A DNA stretch of 15,149 bases from DATKLX01 sp035542155 (GTDB lineage: Bacteria; Chloroflexota; Anaerolineae; Anaerolineales; Anaerolineaceae). Position 1 is the first letter of the stretch. Each line of letters opens with the position of its first letter. Below, in pieces: positions 1 through 6,370 of the stretch. The DNA is taken from positions 1-15,149 of the forward strand of contig DATKLX010000080.1 in assembly GCA_035542155.1 (NCBI GenBank), written 5' to 3'. The notes below the pieces were generated by a model that was given only the letters and a program-made list of their open reading frames with translations, ran no database searches and had not been told where the DNA came from. The translations under genes and the position numbers were made by a program.

Positions 1-35
1 TGAATATTTGTACAAAAACAAACCTGCATCTCCGG

Positions 36-58
36 TATAATAAAATCGACCGATCGGT
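36..58 (+). promoter_or_regulatory. -10 box with overlapping TetR-type operator
   Basis: A consensus -10 box TATAAT lies at 36-41 and is followed at 49-58 by the perfect 10-bp palindrome ACCGATCGGT. Palindromes of this kind just downstream of the -10 are typical autoregulatory operators of TetR-family genes. No good -35 box is present at the usual distance; TTGTAC at 8-13 is 22 bp away, and TTTGTACAAA at 7-16 is itself a palindrome. The site sits directly before a TetR remnant, so it probably belonged to that gene. Confidence 0.5.
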
Positions 59-64
59 ATCTTT

Positions 65-358
65 TTGGGCATGTTTCTAGAATTCTGGACCCAGGCCAGT
101 CACGACCCGGCGATCTGGAAGGAAACGGTGGCGCCTTACCGCCACTACCAGGAGCTGTTTGCCGGCATCCTGCAGCGCGGGATCGAAAAAGGCCAGCTTC
201 GGGAGATCGATCCACAGATGGGAGCGCGGGCGATCGTAGGGCTGGCGGTGGGCCTCCTGCTGCAGGGCCTGCTCGACCCGCAGGGAGCGGAGTGGGGCCG
301 GACTACCCAGGATGCCATCACCCTGTTCATGGAAGGCATGCTGAGGAGGGAAACATGA
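65..358 (+). pseudogene. TetR/AcrR regulator, C-terminal half only
   Basis: The 97-residue product matches only the ligand-binding/dimerisation half of a TetR regulator: a start resembling FLEFWTQASHDP, then an amphipathic helix with YRHYQELFAGIL, the IEKGQLREIDP turn, and a final helix with ALTLF-like residues ending in MEGMLRRET. The N-terminal helix-turn-helix of about 60-100 residues is missing. The frame opens at 44 and the only starts are TTG 65 and ATG 71, with no Shine-Dalgarno site. Promoter and operator lie immediately upstream, so an internal deletion seems to have removed the 5' half of the gene. Its stop overlaps the next gene's start (ATGA at 355-358), a sign of former or present translational coupling. 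It could be a short ligand-binding-only protein, but a broken gene is more likely. Confidence 0.65.
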
Positions 359-1341
359 TTCTGGTCACGGGGGCTACCGGGCACATCGGCAACACCCTGA
401 TCCGCGAGCTTATCGCGCGGGGCGAGCGCGTCCGGGCGCTGGTCGTCGCCGGGGAAGACCGCACCTGCCTGGATGGGCTGCAGATCGAAGTGATCACCGG
501 CGACATCCTCAATCCGGACTCGATCTGCCGGGCGATGCAGGGCGTGCGCAGCGTGTACCACCTGGCGGGGATCATCTCCATCCTGCCAGGCAAGGACGAG
601 CGCATTCGCCGGGTCAACGTAGAAGGGACGCGCAACGTGGTCACGACCGCGTTGTGCTGCGGTGTGGAGCGCCTGCTCTATACCAGCTCGATCCACGCAT
701 TGAGTCGCCCACCCCAGGGCAGGATTATCGACGAAAGCCTGCCCTTTGACATCCATAATCCGGCCGGTGAGTACGACCGGACCAAAGCCGAAGCCTCCTT
801 GGTGGTGCTGGATGCTATCGCAAATGGGCTGGACGCGGTGGTGGTCTGCCCGACCGGGGTCATCGGCCCTTACGATTACCGCATTTCCGAGATGGGCGCG
901 CTGATCCGGAGCTGGATGGCGCCGGGTGTCTTCGTTCTGGTGGATGGTATGTTTGACTTTGTCGACGTGCGCGACGTGGCGCGGGGAATGATCCTGGCTC
1001 TCGAGCGCGGGCGGACCGGCGAAGCGTACATCCTTTCCGGGCAGCGCATCCCCCTGGCGCAGCTCAAAGAAATGGTCCAGGAGGCCGGCGGGCAGCGCAC
1101 GCCCCATCTGATCGTCCCACTGGCTCTGGCCCTTATCATCGCCGACCTGGTGCCCATTTTTGCCCGGTTGTTCCACACGCGAGCGCTGTTTACCCGCTAT
1201 TCGCTGGAGACGGTGGTGAGCAATTCCGAAATCGACTGCGTCAAGGCGCGCGAGGAGCTGGGCTACCAGACCCGCCCGCTGCAGCAGACCATCACCGACA
1301 CGATCGAGTGGTGGAAAGGAAGAGCCGTAAGCGCAAATTGA
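355..1341 (+). CDS. NAD(P)-dependent epimerase/dehydratase or reductase (extended SDR)
   Basis: The 328-residue protein is an extended short-chain dehydrogenase/reductase. The Rossmann motif TGATGHIG (G6, G9, G12) is followed by the SDR catalytic set: serines at 111-112 in YTSSIHA, and Tyr140 with Lys144 in EYDRTKAEA. A later VVVCPTGVIGP segment and a C-terminal IEWW tail are typical of the dihydroflavonol-4-reductase/3-beta-HSD/HpnA-like branch, which reduces or oxidises hydroxyls on sterol, flavonoid or sugar-like substrates. The substrate cannot be told from sequence. ATG 355 is chosen because GAGGAGGG at 343-350 precedes it by 4 bases and because it overlaps the TetR remnant by 4 bp. The neighbouring TetR ligand-binding half suggests the gene was once regulated by its substrate or a related small molecule. 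The gene looks intact. Confidence 0.85.
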   Translation: MILVTGATGHIGNTLIRELIARGERVRALVVAGEDRTCLDGLQIEVITGDILNPDSICRAMQGVRSVYHLAGIISILPGKDERIRRVNVEGTRNVVTTALCCGVERLLYTSSIHALSRPPQGRIIDESLPFDIHNPAGEYDRTKAEASLVVLDAIANGLDAVVVCPTGVIGPYDYRISEMGALIRSWMAPGVFVLVDGMFDFVDVRDVARGMILALERGRTGEAYILSGQRIPLAQLKEMVQEAGGQRTPHLIVPLALALIIADLVPIFARLFHTRALFTRYSLETVVSNSEIDCVKAREELGYQTRPLQQTITDTIEWWKGRAVSAN

Positions 1342-1392
1342 AGGGCTCATTGGAAATCGCCGTAGAAGAGAGCGGTACCTTATCCGATTCTG

Positions 1393-1401
1393 TGGTATAA
1401 T
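1393..1401 (+). promoter_or_regulatory. Extended -10 promoter of the tRNA gene
   Basis: TGGTATAAT gives a consensus -10 (1396-1401) with the upstream TG of an extended -10 element. No convincing -35 box is seen 16-18 bp upstream. The tRNA begins 23 bp after the box, which leaves a short 5' leader for RNase P to remove. Confidence 0.6.
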
Positions 1402-1424
1402 CCGGGCGCACAAAAAGCGAGCCT

Positions 1425-1497
1425 GCCCTCGTAGCTCAATGGATAGAGCGCTTGCTTGCGGAGCAATAGGTTGGGAGTTCGAATCCCCCCGAGGGCA
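1425..1497 (+). tRNA. tRNA-Arg (anticodon GCG)
   Basis: A 73-nt cloverleaf can be folded: acceptor GCCCTCG/CGAGGGC (7 bp, perfect), D-arm GCTC/GAGC with loop AATGGATA, anticodon loop TTGCGGA with anticodon GCG at 1458-1460, variable loop AGGTT, T-loop TTCGAAT, and discriminator A1497. CCA is not encoded. A20 in the D-loop plus C35 and G36 are the known arginine identity elements. Two stem positions are unpaired: C27/T43 at the top of the anticodon stem and A52/C62 in the T-stem. Bacteria normally read CGU/CGC with anticodon ACG, deaminated to inosine, so GCG is uncommon. The gene has its own promoter and terminator. Confidence 0.88.
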
Positions 1498-1504
1498 CAC
1501 CCCC

Positions 1505-1536
1505 ATGGCAGAAGTTTCACTTCTGCCATCTGTTTT
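1505..1536 (+). terminator. Rho-independent terminator after tRNA-Arg
   Basis: An 11-bp perfect stem ATGGCAGAAGT/ACTTCTGCCAT (1505-1515 with 1519-1529) with a TTC loop is followed by CTGTTTT. It starts 8 bp after the tRNA. The opposite strand has no T-run after the stem, so it acts on the plus strand. Confidence 0.8.
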
Positions 1537-1570
1537 AACCACCGATTTCTCCTCCTGCGAATACTGCCGT

Positions 1571-2200
1571 TTAGAACCCCAGTTTCTCTTTGACAATGAC
1601 CAGCGTGAGACGGCCGGGTTGGAGCGAGCCGTTGACAATCAAGGTCTGGTTGAGGTGCGCGGGCCGGCTCACGAGTGCCTGCATACGCTCATTTTCCAGG
1701 GGATAGACGTATTCCTGTAAACGGCGCATGCCATCCTCCAGGGTGGGGACCAGCTTCTGCGCCCCAACCACCCAGATCACCTTGCTCGCGCCGAAAGCAT
1801 ACGGCCCGATCTGGCTCCCTCCCCCGGAGCCTACCACTACCTGGCCGGTCTCGGTCACAGCGTGGACGCTTCCCAGCATGTATTCGGGGCTGGAGGCCAG
1901 TTTGCGGAACTCGCGGCCCTGCTTGACCCGGTCGATCTTGCGAACCAGCGGGTGGATAGCCTGGTAACAGCCGGATTCCTCGATCGCCGCGATCAGGCCG
2001 ATTTGCTCCAGGGTGCGCGAGGAGGCGGTATGCACTTCTGCGCCTTCCGGGATCAGGCTGAGCACCGCATCGCGCGCCTGCGCGCCCGTTTCTACGACGA
2101 TGGTCTGGATGTTGTGGGCCTGCAAGGCCTGCACCGCCCGCTCAATCTGGTCATCGGTTGCGAGCTGGTCGTATAGTTTATTGTCTGTCTGCTCTTTCAT
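1571..2200 (-). CDS. LUD-domain (lactate utilisation, LutC/YkgG-type) protein
   Basis: This 209-residue protein belongs to the LUD/DUF162 family. The recognisable core is the GAEVHTASSRTLEQIG region (about residues 53-68) and the C-terminal block SVHAVTETGQVVVGSGGG, followed by KVIWVVGAQKLVPTLEDGM (about 112-160). LUD proteins include the LutB/LutC subunits of the iron-sulfur L-lactate dehydrogenase complex. This copy stands alone, without lutA or lutB beside it, so a lactate role is not shown. ATG 2200 is supported by AAAGGAG about 9 bases upstream (2210-2216). It lies downstream of a TetR gene on the same strand, with a TetR-type operator between them, so the TetR protein is its likely regulator. 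It looks intact. Confidence 0.82.
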   Translation of the reverse strand: MKEQTDNKLYDQLATDDQIERAVQALQAHNIQTIVVETGAQARDAVLSLIPEGAEVHTASSRTLEQIGLIAAIEESGCYQAIHPLVRKIDRVKQGREFRKLASSPEYMLGSVHAVTETGQVVVGSGGGSQIGPYAFGASKVIWVVGAQKLVPTLEDGMRRLQEYVYPLENERMQALVSRPAHLNQTLIVNGSLQPGRLTLVIVKEKLGF

Positions 2201-2244
2201 TGAGAGTGACTCCTTTTCGAAATAAAGAAATAAAAGCTAACTGA

Positions 2245-2266
2245 TTCTGGACCTGGCGGTCCAGAA
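2245..2266 (-). promoter_or_regulatory. Operator TTCTGGAC-N6-GTCCAGAA before the LUD gene
   Basis: The perfect inverted repeat has 8-bp arms at 2245-2252 and 2259-2266 (9 bp if the spacer ends pair), 45 bp upstream of the LUD start codon. The core TGGAC-N6-GTCCA is the same as in the site in front of the adjacent TetR gene. The downstream -10 is weak (TAGCTT-like). A terminator reading is possible but less likely, because no T-run follows on the minus strand. Confidence 0.6.
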
Positions 2267-2295
2267 TACAGATAAAAAAGATCGCTAGCCTGGTT

Positions 2296-2877
2296 TCAAT
2301 CCAGCGCGGCCATGATCATGGTTATGCTTTCGTCGAGGCGGGTACGGTCCGTTCGAGCGCGCGCCATCACCTGGAAACCCTGCAGGCTGACGACGAAAAA
2401 GCGAGCCAGCCTGCGCGGCTCCTGGCGGCTGGTTATCGAACCTTCAGCCTGCCCGCGGGCAATGGCCTGAACGAACGCGTCTTCGACCGCCTGGAAATCT
2501 TCGGCAACCATCCGCTGTACGTCCAGGTCGTGCGGGGCCAGCTCAACCGCTTCATTTGCAGTCATGCAGCCATAAGTATGGGAGGGGTCGCTAAGGTGCT
2601 CCACTACCTGGCAAAAGACGGCTTCGATGGACTGGCGGACCGGCTGGTCGTCTTTCAGCGTCTGCTCGAGGCGCTGGAGCCGCTCCTGCCGGTAGGCATG
2701 GAACGCGGCCAGGAACAGCTCGCGTTTGTCGCCAAAGGTGGCATAGAGACTGCTTTTGCTCAAGCCGGTGGCCGCCAGAATTTCGGCGAGCGAAGCGGCT
2801 TCGTATCCCTTGCGCCAGAATACGTGCATCGCGCTGCGCAGCGCCTCGGACGTTTCAAATTCCTGCGGTCTCGCCAT
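2296..2877 (-). CDS. TetR/AcrR-family transcriptional regulator
   Basis: The 193-residue protein has a standard TetR layout. The N-terminal DNA-binding domain spans residues 1-55, with the helix-turn-helix near residues 29-48 (SLAEILAATGLSKSSLYATF) followed by GDKRELF. The all-helical ligand domain carries YGCMTANEAVELAPHD at about 102-117. Cys104 in this G-C-x-x-x-N setting aligns with the region that holds the redox/electrophile-sensing Cys106 of NemR; this parallel is inference only. The start ATG 2877 has AAGGAA about 8 bases upstream. Matching TGGAC-N6-GTCCA palindromes lie in its own promoter and before the downstream LUD gene, so it probably represses both. Confidence 0.9.
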   Translation of the reverse strand: MARPQEFETSEALRSAMHVFWRKGYEAASLAEILAATGLSKSSLYATFGDKRELFLAAFHAYRQERLQRLEQTLKDDQPVRQSIEAVFCQVVEHLSDPSHTYGCMTANEAVELAPHDLDVQRMVAEDFQAVEDAFVQAIARGQAEGSITSRQEPRRLARFFVVSLQGFQVMARARTDRTRLDESITMIMAALD

Positions 2878-2898
2878 CGGCTCAATTCCTTATAGGAG

Positions 2899-2927
2899 AT
2901 TATAGAAGATTTGGACCAAAAAGTCCA
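2899..2927 (-). promoter_or_regulatory. Promoter of the TetR gene with embedded operator
   Basis: On the minus strand TATAAT (2904-2899) is preceded by a 17-bp spacer and a -35-like TGGACT (2927-2922). The palindrome TGGAC-N6-GTCCA at 2912-2927 fills the -35 and most of the spacer. A bound repressor would block RNA polymerase, which is the classic autorepression layout. The same core occurs at 2248-2263. Confidence 0.65.
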
Positions 2928-2944
2928 TAATAGGTTTATTAACA

Positions 2945-2984
2945 TTGGGTAAAAAGTGCCAACCCAAGAATTCAGACGTATAAT
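2945..2984 (+). promoter_or_regulatory. Promoter of the HD-GYP gene with a flanking inverted repeat
   Basis: A consensus -10 TATAAT at 2979-2984 lies 17 bp after GTGCCA (2956-2961), which matches four of six bases of the -35 consensus. An inverted repeat TTGGGT-N11-ACCCAA (2945-2950 and 2962-2967) brackets the -35 box and could be a regulator site. The leader to the ATG is about 45 nt. The TetR operator lies only about 30 bp upstream on the divergent side. Confidence 0.5.
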
Positions 2985-3035
2985 CGAATAATTACTGCCA
3001 ATACCCAAATAAGTCGCGCTTAAAGGAAGCTCACC

Positions 3036-4274
3036 ATGCCAGATCGGCCTTCTTCCCCTTCAACCGCGAAAGACCATGGGGCGTTGAAAATTACCGGTAT
3101 CTACCTGCTCATCGGGGTCCTGTGGATCGCCTTCAGCGATGAGATTGCAGCCAGCCTCACCAGCGACCCAGTGATCCTGACCCGGATCAGCATGTTCAAG
3201 GGCTGGGGGTACGTGCTGGTTACCGGTCTGCTCCTCTATAGCATGATCCGCCGTGAGACGGCCACTCTCCGCCAGACGCAGGTCGAGCGCGAGCTTCTCT
3301 TGGACGAGAACCAGCGCCAGAAGGCTCTCCTGGACGCTATTTTCGAGGCAGACCCCAGCGGGCTGGCGGTCGTCGTCGGGCCCGAGCTGCGCATCGGTTA
3401 CGCCAATCCCGCTTACCACTACTGTACCCCCGATCCACACCTGGACCCGGTGGACCAGCTCTACCGCACGGTGTGGAGCGCCGACCCTCAGAATTCTTAC
3501 GAGGAACAGGTGGAGGAAGCGTTGTATAGCGGGAAACCCTTTATCTGCGATGGGATTGAACGCCGGCTGCCCGACGGGAGAAAGTTTTATTTTACCTTCC
3601 AGGTACGCAGGATCCAGTGGAACAACGACCCGGCGGTCCTGTTGATCTTATGGGACATCACCCAGCGCAAGCAGTCCGAGGAGGCGCTCCTCCAGGCGCA
3701 CGCCGAGCTGGAAACCGCCTACGATTTGACCCTGCAGGGCTGGGTGCGCGCCCTGGAGCTGCGCGAGCAGGAAACCGCGGAACACTCCCGGCGGGTGGTA
3801 GAATGGACGATAAGCATGGCCAACGCCTTGCGTATCGATGCTGATTCCCTCCCCCACATCCATCGCGGAGCCCTGCTGCACGATATCGGGAAGCTGGGCG
3901 TACCCGACAGCATCCTGCTCAAACCAGCCGCGCTGACCAGCGAGGAATGGGACATCATGCATCGCCACCCGGAGTTCGCCCGGGACCTGCTCAACGAGAT
4001 CCCTTACCTGCGCAAAGCCATCGAGATCCCCTACGGGCATCACGAGTGCTGGGATGGGACGGGTTACCCCCAGGGCATCCAGGCCGAGGCGATCCCCCTG
4101 GCGGCGCGTATCTTCTCGGTGGTGGATGTTTACGATGCGCTTCTCTCCGACCGGCCCTACCGCCCGGCCTGGGTCGAACGGGACGTGCGCACCTATTTGC
4201 GCGAGCAAAAGGGCCGGCAGTTCGATCCCCGGATCGTCGACCTGTTCTTAGAAATGGTGCCCTCGAAAACATGA
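3036..4274 (+). CDS. Membrane PAS/HD-GYP protein, likely c-di-GMP phosphodiesterase
   Basis: The 412-residue sensor has two N-terminal membrane helices (about 17-36 and 54-71) enclosing a short external loop, then a coiled linker, a PAS-like domain (about 95-215, ending in ILWDITQRK), and a C-terminal HD-GYP domain. Metal and catalytic residues are present: His250, the HD pair His282-Asp283 in LHDIGK, His309/His311, the signature HHECWDGTGYP (335-345) that contains the GYP triplet, and Asp364. HD-GYP enzymes hydrolyse c-di-GMP to pGpG or GMP, so the protein probably converts an external or redox signal into a fall in c-di-GMP at the inner face of the membrane. ATG 3036 has AAGGAAG 7 bases upstream. 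Its stop overlaps by 4 bp the start of a broken radical-SAM gene. It looks intact. Confidence 0.88.
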   Translation: MPDRPSSPSTAKDHGALKITGIYLLIGVLWIAFSDEIAASLTSDPVILTRISMFKGWGYVLVTGLLLYSMIRRETATLRQTQVERELLLDENQRQKALLDAIFEADPSGLAVVVGPELRIGYANPAYHYCTPDPHLDPVDQLYRTVWSADPQNSYEEQVEEALYSGKPFICDGIERRLPDGRKFYFTFQVRRIQWNNDPAVLLILWDITQRKQSEEALLQAHAELETAYDLTLQGWVRALELREQETAEHSRRVVEWTISMANALRIDADSLPHIHRGALLHDIGKLGVPDSILLKPAALTSEEWDIMHRHPEFARDLLNEIPYLRKAIEIPYGHHECWDGTGYPQGIQAEAIPLAARIFSVVDVYDALLSDRPYRPAWVERDVRTYLREQKGRQFDPRIVDLFLEMVPSKT

Positions 4275-4390
4275 AACTCCTCCTCATCACCGCGTCCTCC
4301 CCGCACGTGCGGGCCATCCGCAAATCGCGCTTCCTGAATTTCCAGCAGACAACCATCGCCCAGTTGTTCCTGTTTCCAAATTGGTTATAG
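4271..4390 (+). pseudogene. B12-binding radical-SAM protein, N-terminal fragment
   Basis: ATG 4271 overlaps the HD-GYP stop (ATGA), the usual arrangement of a coupled downstream gene. The first ~31 residues, with MKLLLIT, SSPHVRAIRKSRFLNF and QQTTIAQL, match the opening of cobalamin-binding radical-SAM proteins, which start with a B12-binding Rossmann fold. The frame then reads FLFPNWL and stops at 4390. The B12 domain and the CxxxCxxC cluster site are absent downstream, where a promoter and the lyxose isomerase follow. I read this as the stump of a gene whose remainder (usually several hundred codons) was deleted near 4365. The family assignment rests on a short match. Confidence 0.5.
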
Positions 4391-4391
4391 A
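4364..4391 (+). promoter_or_regulatory. Possible promoter of the lyxose isomerase gene
   Basis: TTGTTC (4364-4369), a 16-bp spacer and TATAGA (4386-4391) form a passable sigma70-type promoter, leaving a leader of about 70 nt. It coincides with the point where the radical-SAM frame loses its match, so it may have arrived with the junction. The evidence is weak. Confidence 0.3.
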
Positions 4392-4467
4392 ATAAGATCA
4401 AGATATTTCCCACCATAACGAACATCCTGTCGATAACCGACGATTATTTGGCTTAAGGCATTTTTTG

Positions 4468-5160
4468 ATGAAACGCTCACAAATCAACGCCATCATGCGC
4501 GACGTGGATGGCTTTATCCGCCAGCACCAGTTCTACCTGCCGCCCTTCGCCTACTGGACCGTCGACGATTGGCGGACCCGGGGCGAGGAGGCGCGCGAGA
4601 TCGTCGAGCGCAGGCTCGGCTGGGATATCACCGATTTTGGGCGCGGGGAGTTCAGGCGTACCGGCCTGTTCATGTTCACCATCCGCAACGGCGACCCGGC
4701 CAACCTGGCCCGCGGCGGCGGCAAGGTCTACGCCGAGAAGATCCTCGTCTCGGACGTCGACCAGGTCACCCCGATGCATTTCCACTGGCGCAAGGTGGAG
4801 GACATCATCAACCGCGGGGGCGGGAAGCTGGCCATCCAGCTCTACAACGCCACCGTGGACGACCGCCTGGCGAACACGGAGGTCAGCGTCTCGATGGACG
4901 GGGTGACGCGGAAGGTCCCGGCGGGCGGGACGGTCACGCTCGAGCCGGGGGAGAGTATCACCCTGCCGGTGCGCCTGTACCACTCCTTCTCGGCGCAGGG
5001 GAGCCGGGTTCTGATCGGCGAGGTGTCGGTGGTCAACGACGACGAGCGCGACAACCGTTTTTACGAGCCGATCGGCCGCTTCCCCACCATCGAAGAGGAC
5101 GAGCCGCCGCTGTATCTATTGTGCACGGATTATGAGCGGTTCTATCGAGCAGGAGGATGA
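4468..5160 (+). CDS. D-lyxose isomerase (D-lyxose ketol-isomerase family)
   Basis: The 230-residue protein matches the D-lyxose isomerase family (EC 5.3.1.15), cupin-fold metal enzymes that interconvert D-lyxose and D-xylulose, often with activity on D-mannose. Family length is about 225-230 residues. Visible motifs are the N-terminal INAIMRDVDGFI, GLFMFTIRNG (about 65-74), the metal-binding cupin motif MHFHWRKVEDIINRGGG (about 99-115), and the late HSF histidine (about 172) within the LPVRLYHSFSA strand. ATG 4468 is preferred over the in-frame TTG 4465 beside it; AAGG at 4455-4458 is only a weak ribosome site. No sugar kinase or transporter is adjacent. The stop TGA overlaps an out-of-frame ATG at 5157; the following lipoprotein starts at 5189. 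Confidence 0.88.
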   Translation: MKRSQINAIMRDVDGFIRQHQFYLPPFAYWTVDDWRTRGEEAREIVERRLGWDITDFGRGEFRRTGLFMFTIRNGDPANLARGGGKVYAEKILVSDVDQVTPMHFHWRKVEDIINRGGGKLAIQLYNATVDDRLANTEVSVSMDGVTRKVPAGGTVTLEPGESITLPVRLYHSFSAQGSRVLIGEVSVVNDDERDNRFYEPIGRFPTIEEDEPPLYLLCTDYERFYRAGG

Positions 5161-5188
5161 AAAGTCAGTTTTCCAAGGAACAGAGGGG

Positions 5189-5755
5189 ATGGATATCCTG
5201 GCAAGAAAACTGGTTCTGGTGCTCCTTTCTTTACTCCTGGCGAGCTGCGCGCCTGCCCAGCCTGCCCTTCGCAGCGATCCGTTCTCGCGGGCCCGCCAGC
5301 CGGACTGCGTTCCTTTGCCCCCAACCCCTACCGAAGATCTTCGCCCGCGAACTCCCACCCCAAACGCAACCCAAATCGCCGCGCACAACTTTCCGACCAC
5401 AGTCTGGGTCAGCGCAACCCCACTGCCGATTGCCCAGGTAATCGATCTCAGCCCAGACGCAGCCGAAAATGACAAGTCGCATGCAGTTGTCTACCGCTGC
5501 GATGGAACGTGGATAGAATATAAGTTTTCCGACTTAAGATTAGACGATCTTCCCCTTTCACCAGGCGACACCGTCTATTTAACAGTTCCTCCCGCTTTGA
5601 TGCGTGAACCGCCTCCCCCTCCCACTTATCCTCCTAATCCAACTTCAGCGCCTCTCCCAACCATTACACCTGGTCCATCGCCAACCTCGGCTCCCATTAC
5701 GCCGGACCATTATCCTCCACCAGAAGAGTTCACCCCGGTTCCTCCCTATCCATAA
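5189..5755 (+). CDS. Proline/threonine-rich lipoprotein of unknown function
   Basis: The 188-residue product begins with a lipoprotein signal: MDILARK, a hydrophobic LVLVLLSLLL stretch, and the lipobox LASC with the lipidated Cys at residue 20. The exported part has low-complexity linkers (PTPTEDLRPRTPTPNAT) around residues 45-60, a short folded region (about 70-135) with YRCDGTWIEYKF and LSPGDTVYLTVP, and a C-terminal tail rich in Pro, Thr and Ser. Such tails are common in Chloroflexota surface proteins and probably span the wall layer. ATG 5189 is supported by AAGGAA at 5176-5181 and by the signal peptide starting there. AGGAGG at 5151-5156 touches ATG 5157, which opens a different frame without a plausible protein. 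I do not recognise a function. Confidence 0.6.
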   Translation: MDILARKLVLVLLSLLLASCAPAQPALRSDPFSRARQPDCVPLPPTPTEDLRPRTPTPNATQIAAHNFPTTVWVSATPLPIAQVIDLSPDAAENDKSHAVVYRCDGTWIEYKFSDLRLDDLPLSPGDTVYLTVPPALMREPPPPPTYPPNPTSAPLPTITPGPSPTSAPITPDHYPPPEEFTPVPPYP

Positions 5756-5827
5756 TCTAAACCACAGAAAATCCATAGACCATTTCCCCAGCCTCCGAGA
5801 TGGCACATGATTTGTGGACATTCCGCG

Positions 5828-5836
5828 TGCTATAAT
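5828..5836 (+). promoter_or_regulatory. Extended -10 promoter upstream of the hydrolase remnant
   Basis: TGCTATAAT carries a consensus -10 (5831-5836) with the extended TG. No good -35 box is seen. It lies about 100 bp before the ribosome site of the broken hydrolase gene. The rest of the 5756-5936 gap shows no gene and no clear terminator after the lipoprotein. Confidence 0.45.
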
Positions 5837-5936
5837 CAAAAAATAAGGACAATCTCCTTTCAAATTTCCACTATCGGTAAAATCTCTACCACTACACCCA
5901 TCTAAAACTGAATAACCTTTCCCCATTGGAGGAAGT

Positions 5937-6370
5937 ATACGCAACCGGTTTTGCCTGTTCTTGCTTCTCTCCCTGCTGCTCACCGGCTGCCGGCCCGCGG
6001 CCTCTCCAGCCACGCCCCCCGTCAATGCGCCGCCCTATCCAACCCCCACGGCGAAAAGCCTGACCCTGAAACCCTGCTCGATCCAATGGGTCGCTGCCGA
6101 ATGCGGCTATCTGCACGTCCCCGAGGACCGCGGCAGCTCCGACAGCCGCATACTGGAGCTGTGGACGGTCGTCGTGCGCGCCAATGGGCCCGACCGCCAG
6201 CCTGACCCGCTCTTCTACATTGTTGGCGGGCCGGGCGTCGCGGTGACATCCCAGGGCATCGTTGCCAACGCCTATCTCCTCATATTCTCAAAAGTCAATA
6301 CCCACCGCGATCTGGTCTTTGTCGACCAGCGCGGCGCCAACGACGCGCACCTCCCGATCTGCGCGCCTTT
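5937..6370 (+). pseudogene. Secreted alpha/beta hydrolase (S33-like), N-terminal fragment with ATA start
   Basis: A good ribosome site GGAGG (5928-5932) is followed four bases later by ATA rather than ATG. The frame then reads RNRFCLFLLLSLLLTGC, a lipoprotein signal with Cys at residue 18. Further on are QWVAAECGYLHVPEDR, FYIVGGPGVAV and RDLVFVDQRGAND, which are the N-terminal landmarks of tripeptidyl-aminopeptidase/proline-iminopeptidase-type hydrolases (oxyanion-region GGPG and DQRG). Similarity stops at about 6365-6370, before the nucleophile-Ser elbow GxSxGG and the Asp/His of the triad. The frame continues to 6638 only through unrelated DNA, antisense to a permease fragment. Both the loss of ATG and the truncation point to a dead gene; initiation at TTG 5961 would destroy most of the signal peptide. 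Confidence 0.7.

Noticed and set aside
145..1638. A 497-codon open frame on the minus strand
   Set aside because: It is antisense to the SDR gene and the tRNA, has Asp/His/Arg-rich low-quality sequence without a family pattern, and no ribosome site; it is a by-product of GC-rich codon use.
1571..2200. Calling the LUD protein a lactate dehydrogenase subunit (lutC)
   Set aside because: No lutA or lutB partner is adjacent and stand-alone LUD proteins have no established reaction, so no gene symbol is given.
2245..2266. Reading this palindrome as the TetR gene's terminator
   Set aside because: No T-run follows on the minus strand, and its core equals the operator in the TetR promoter; the operator reading is preferred.
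5157..5441. ATG 5157 after AGGAGG as the start of the lipoprotein or a frameshifted gene
   Set aside because: The AGGAGG touches the ATG with no spacing, the frame gives no plausible protein, and ATG 5189 has its own AAGGAA and a complete lipoprotein signal, so no frameshift is needed.
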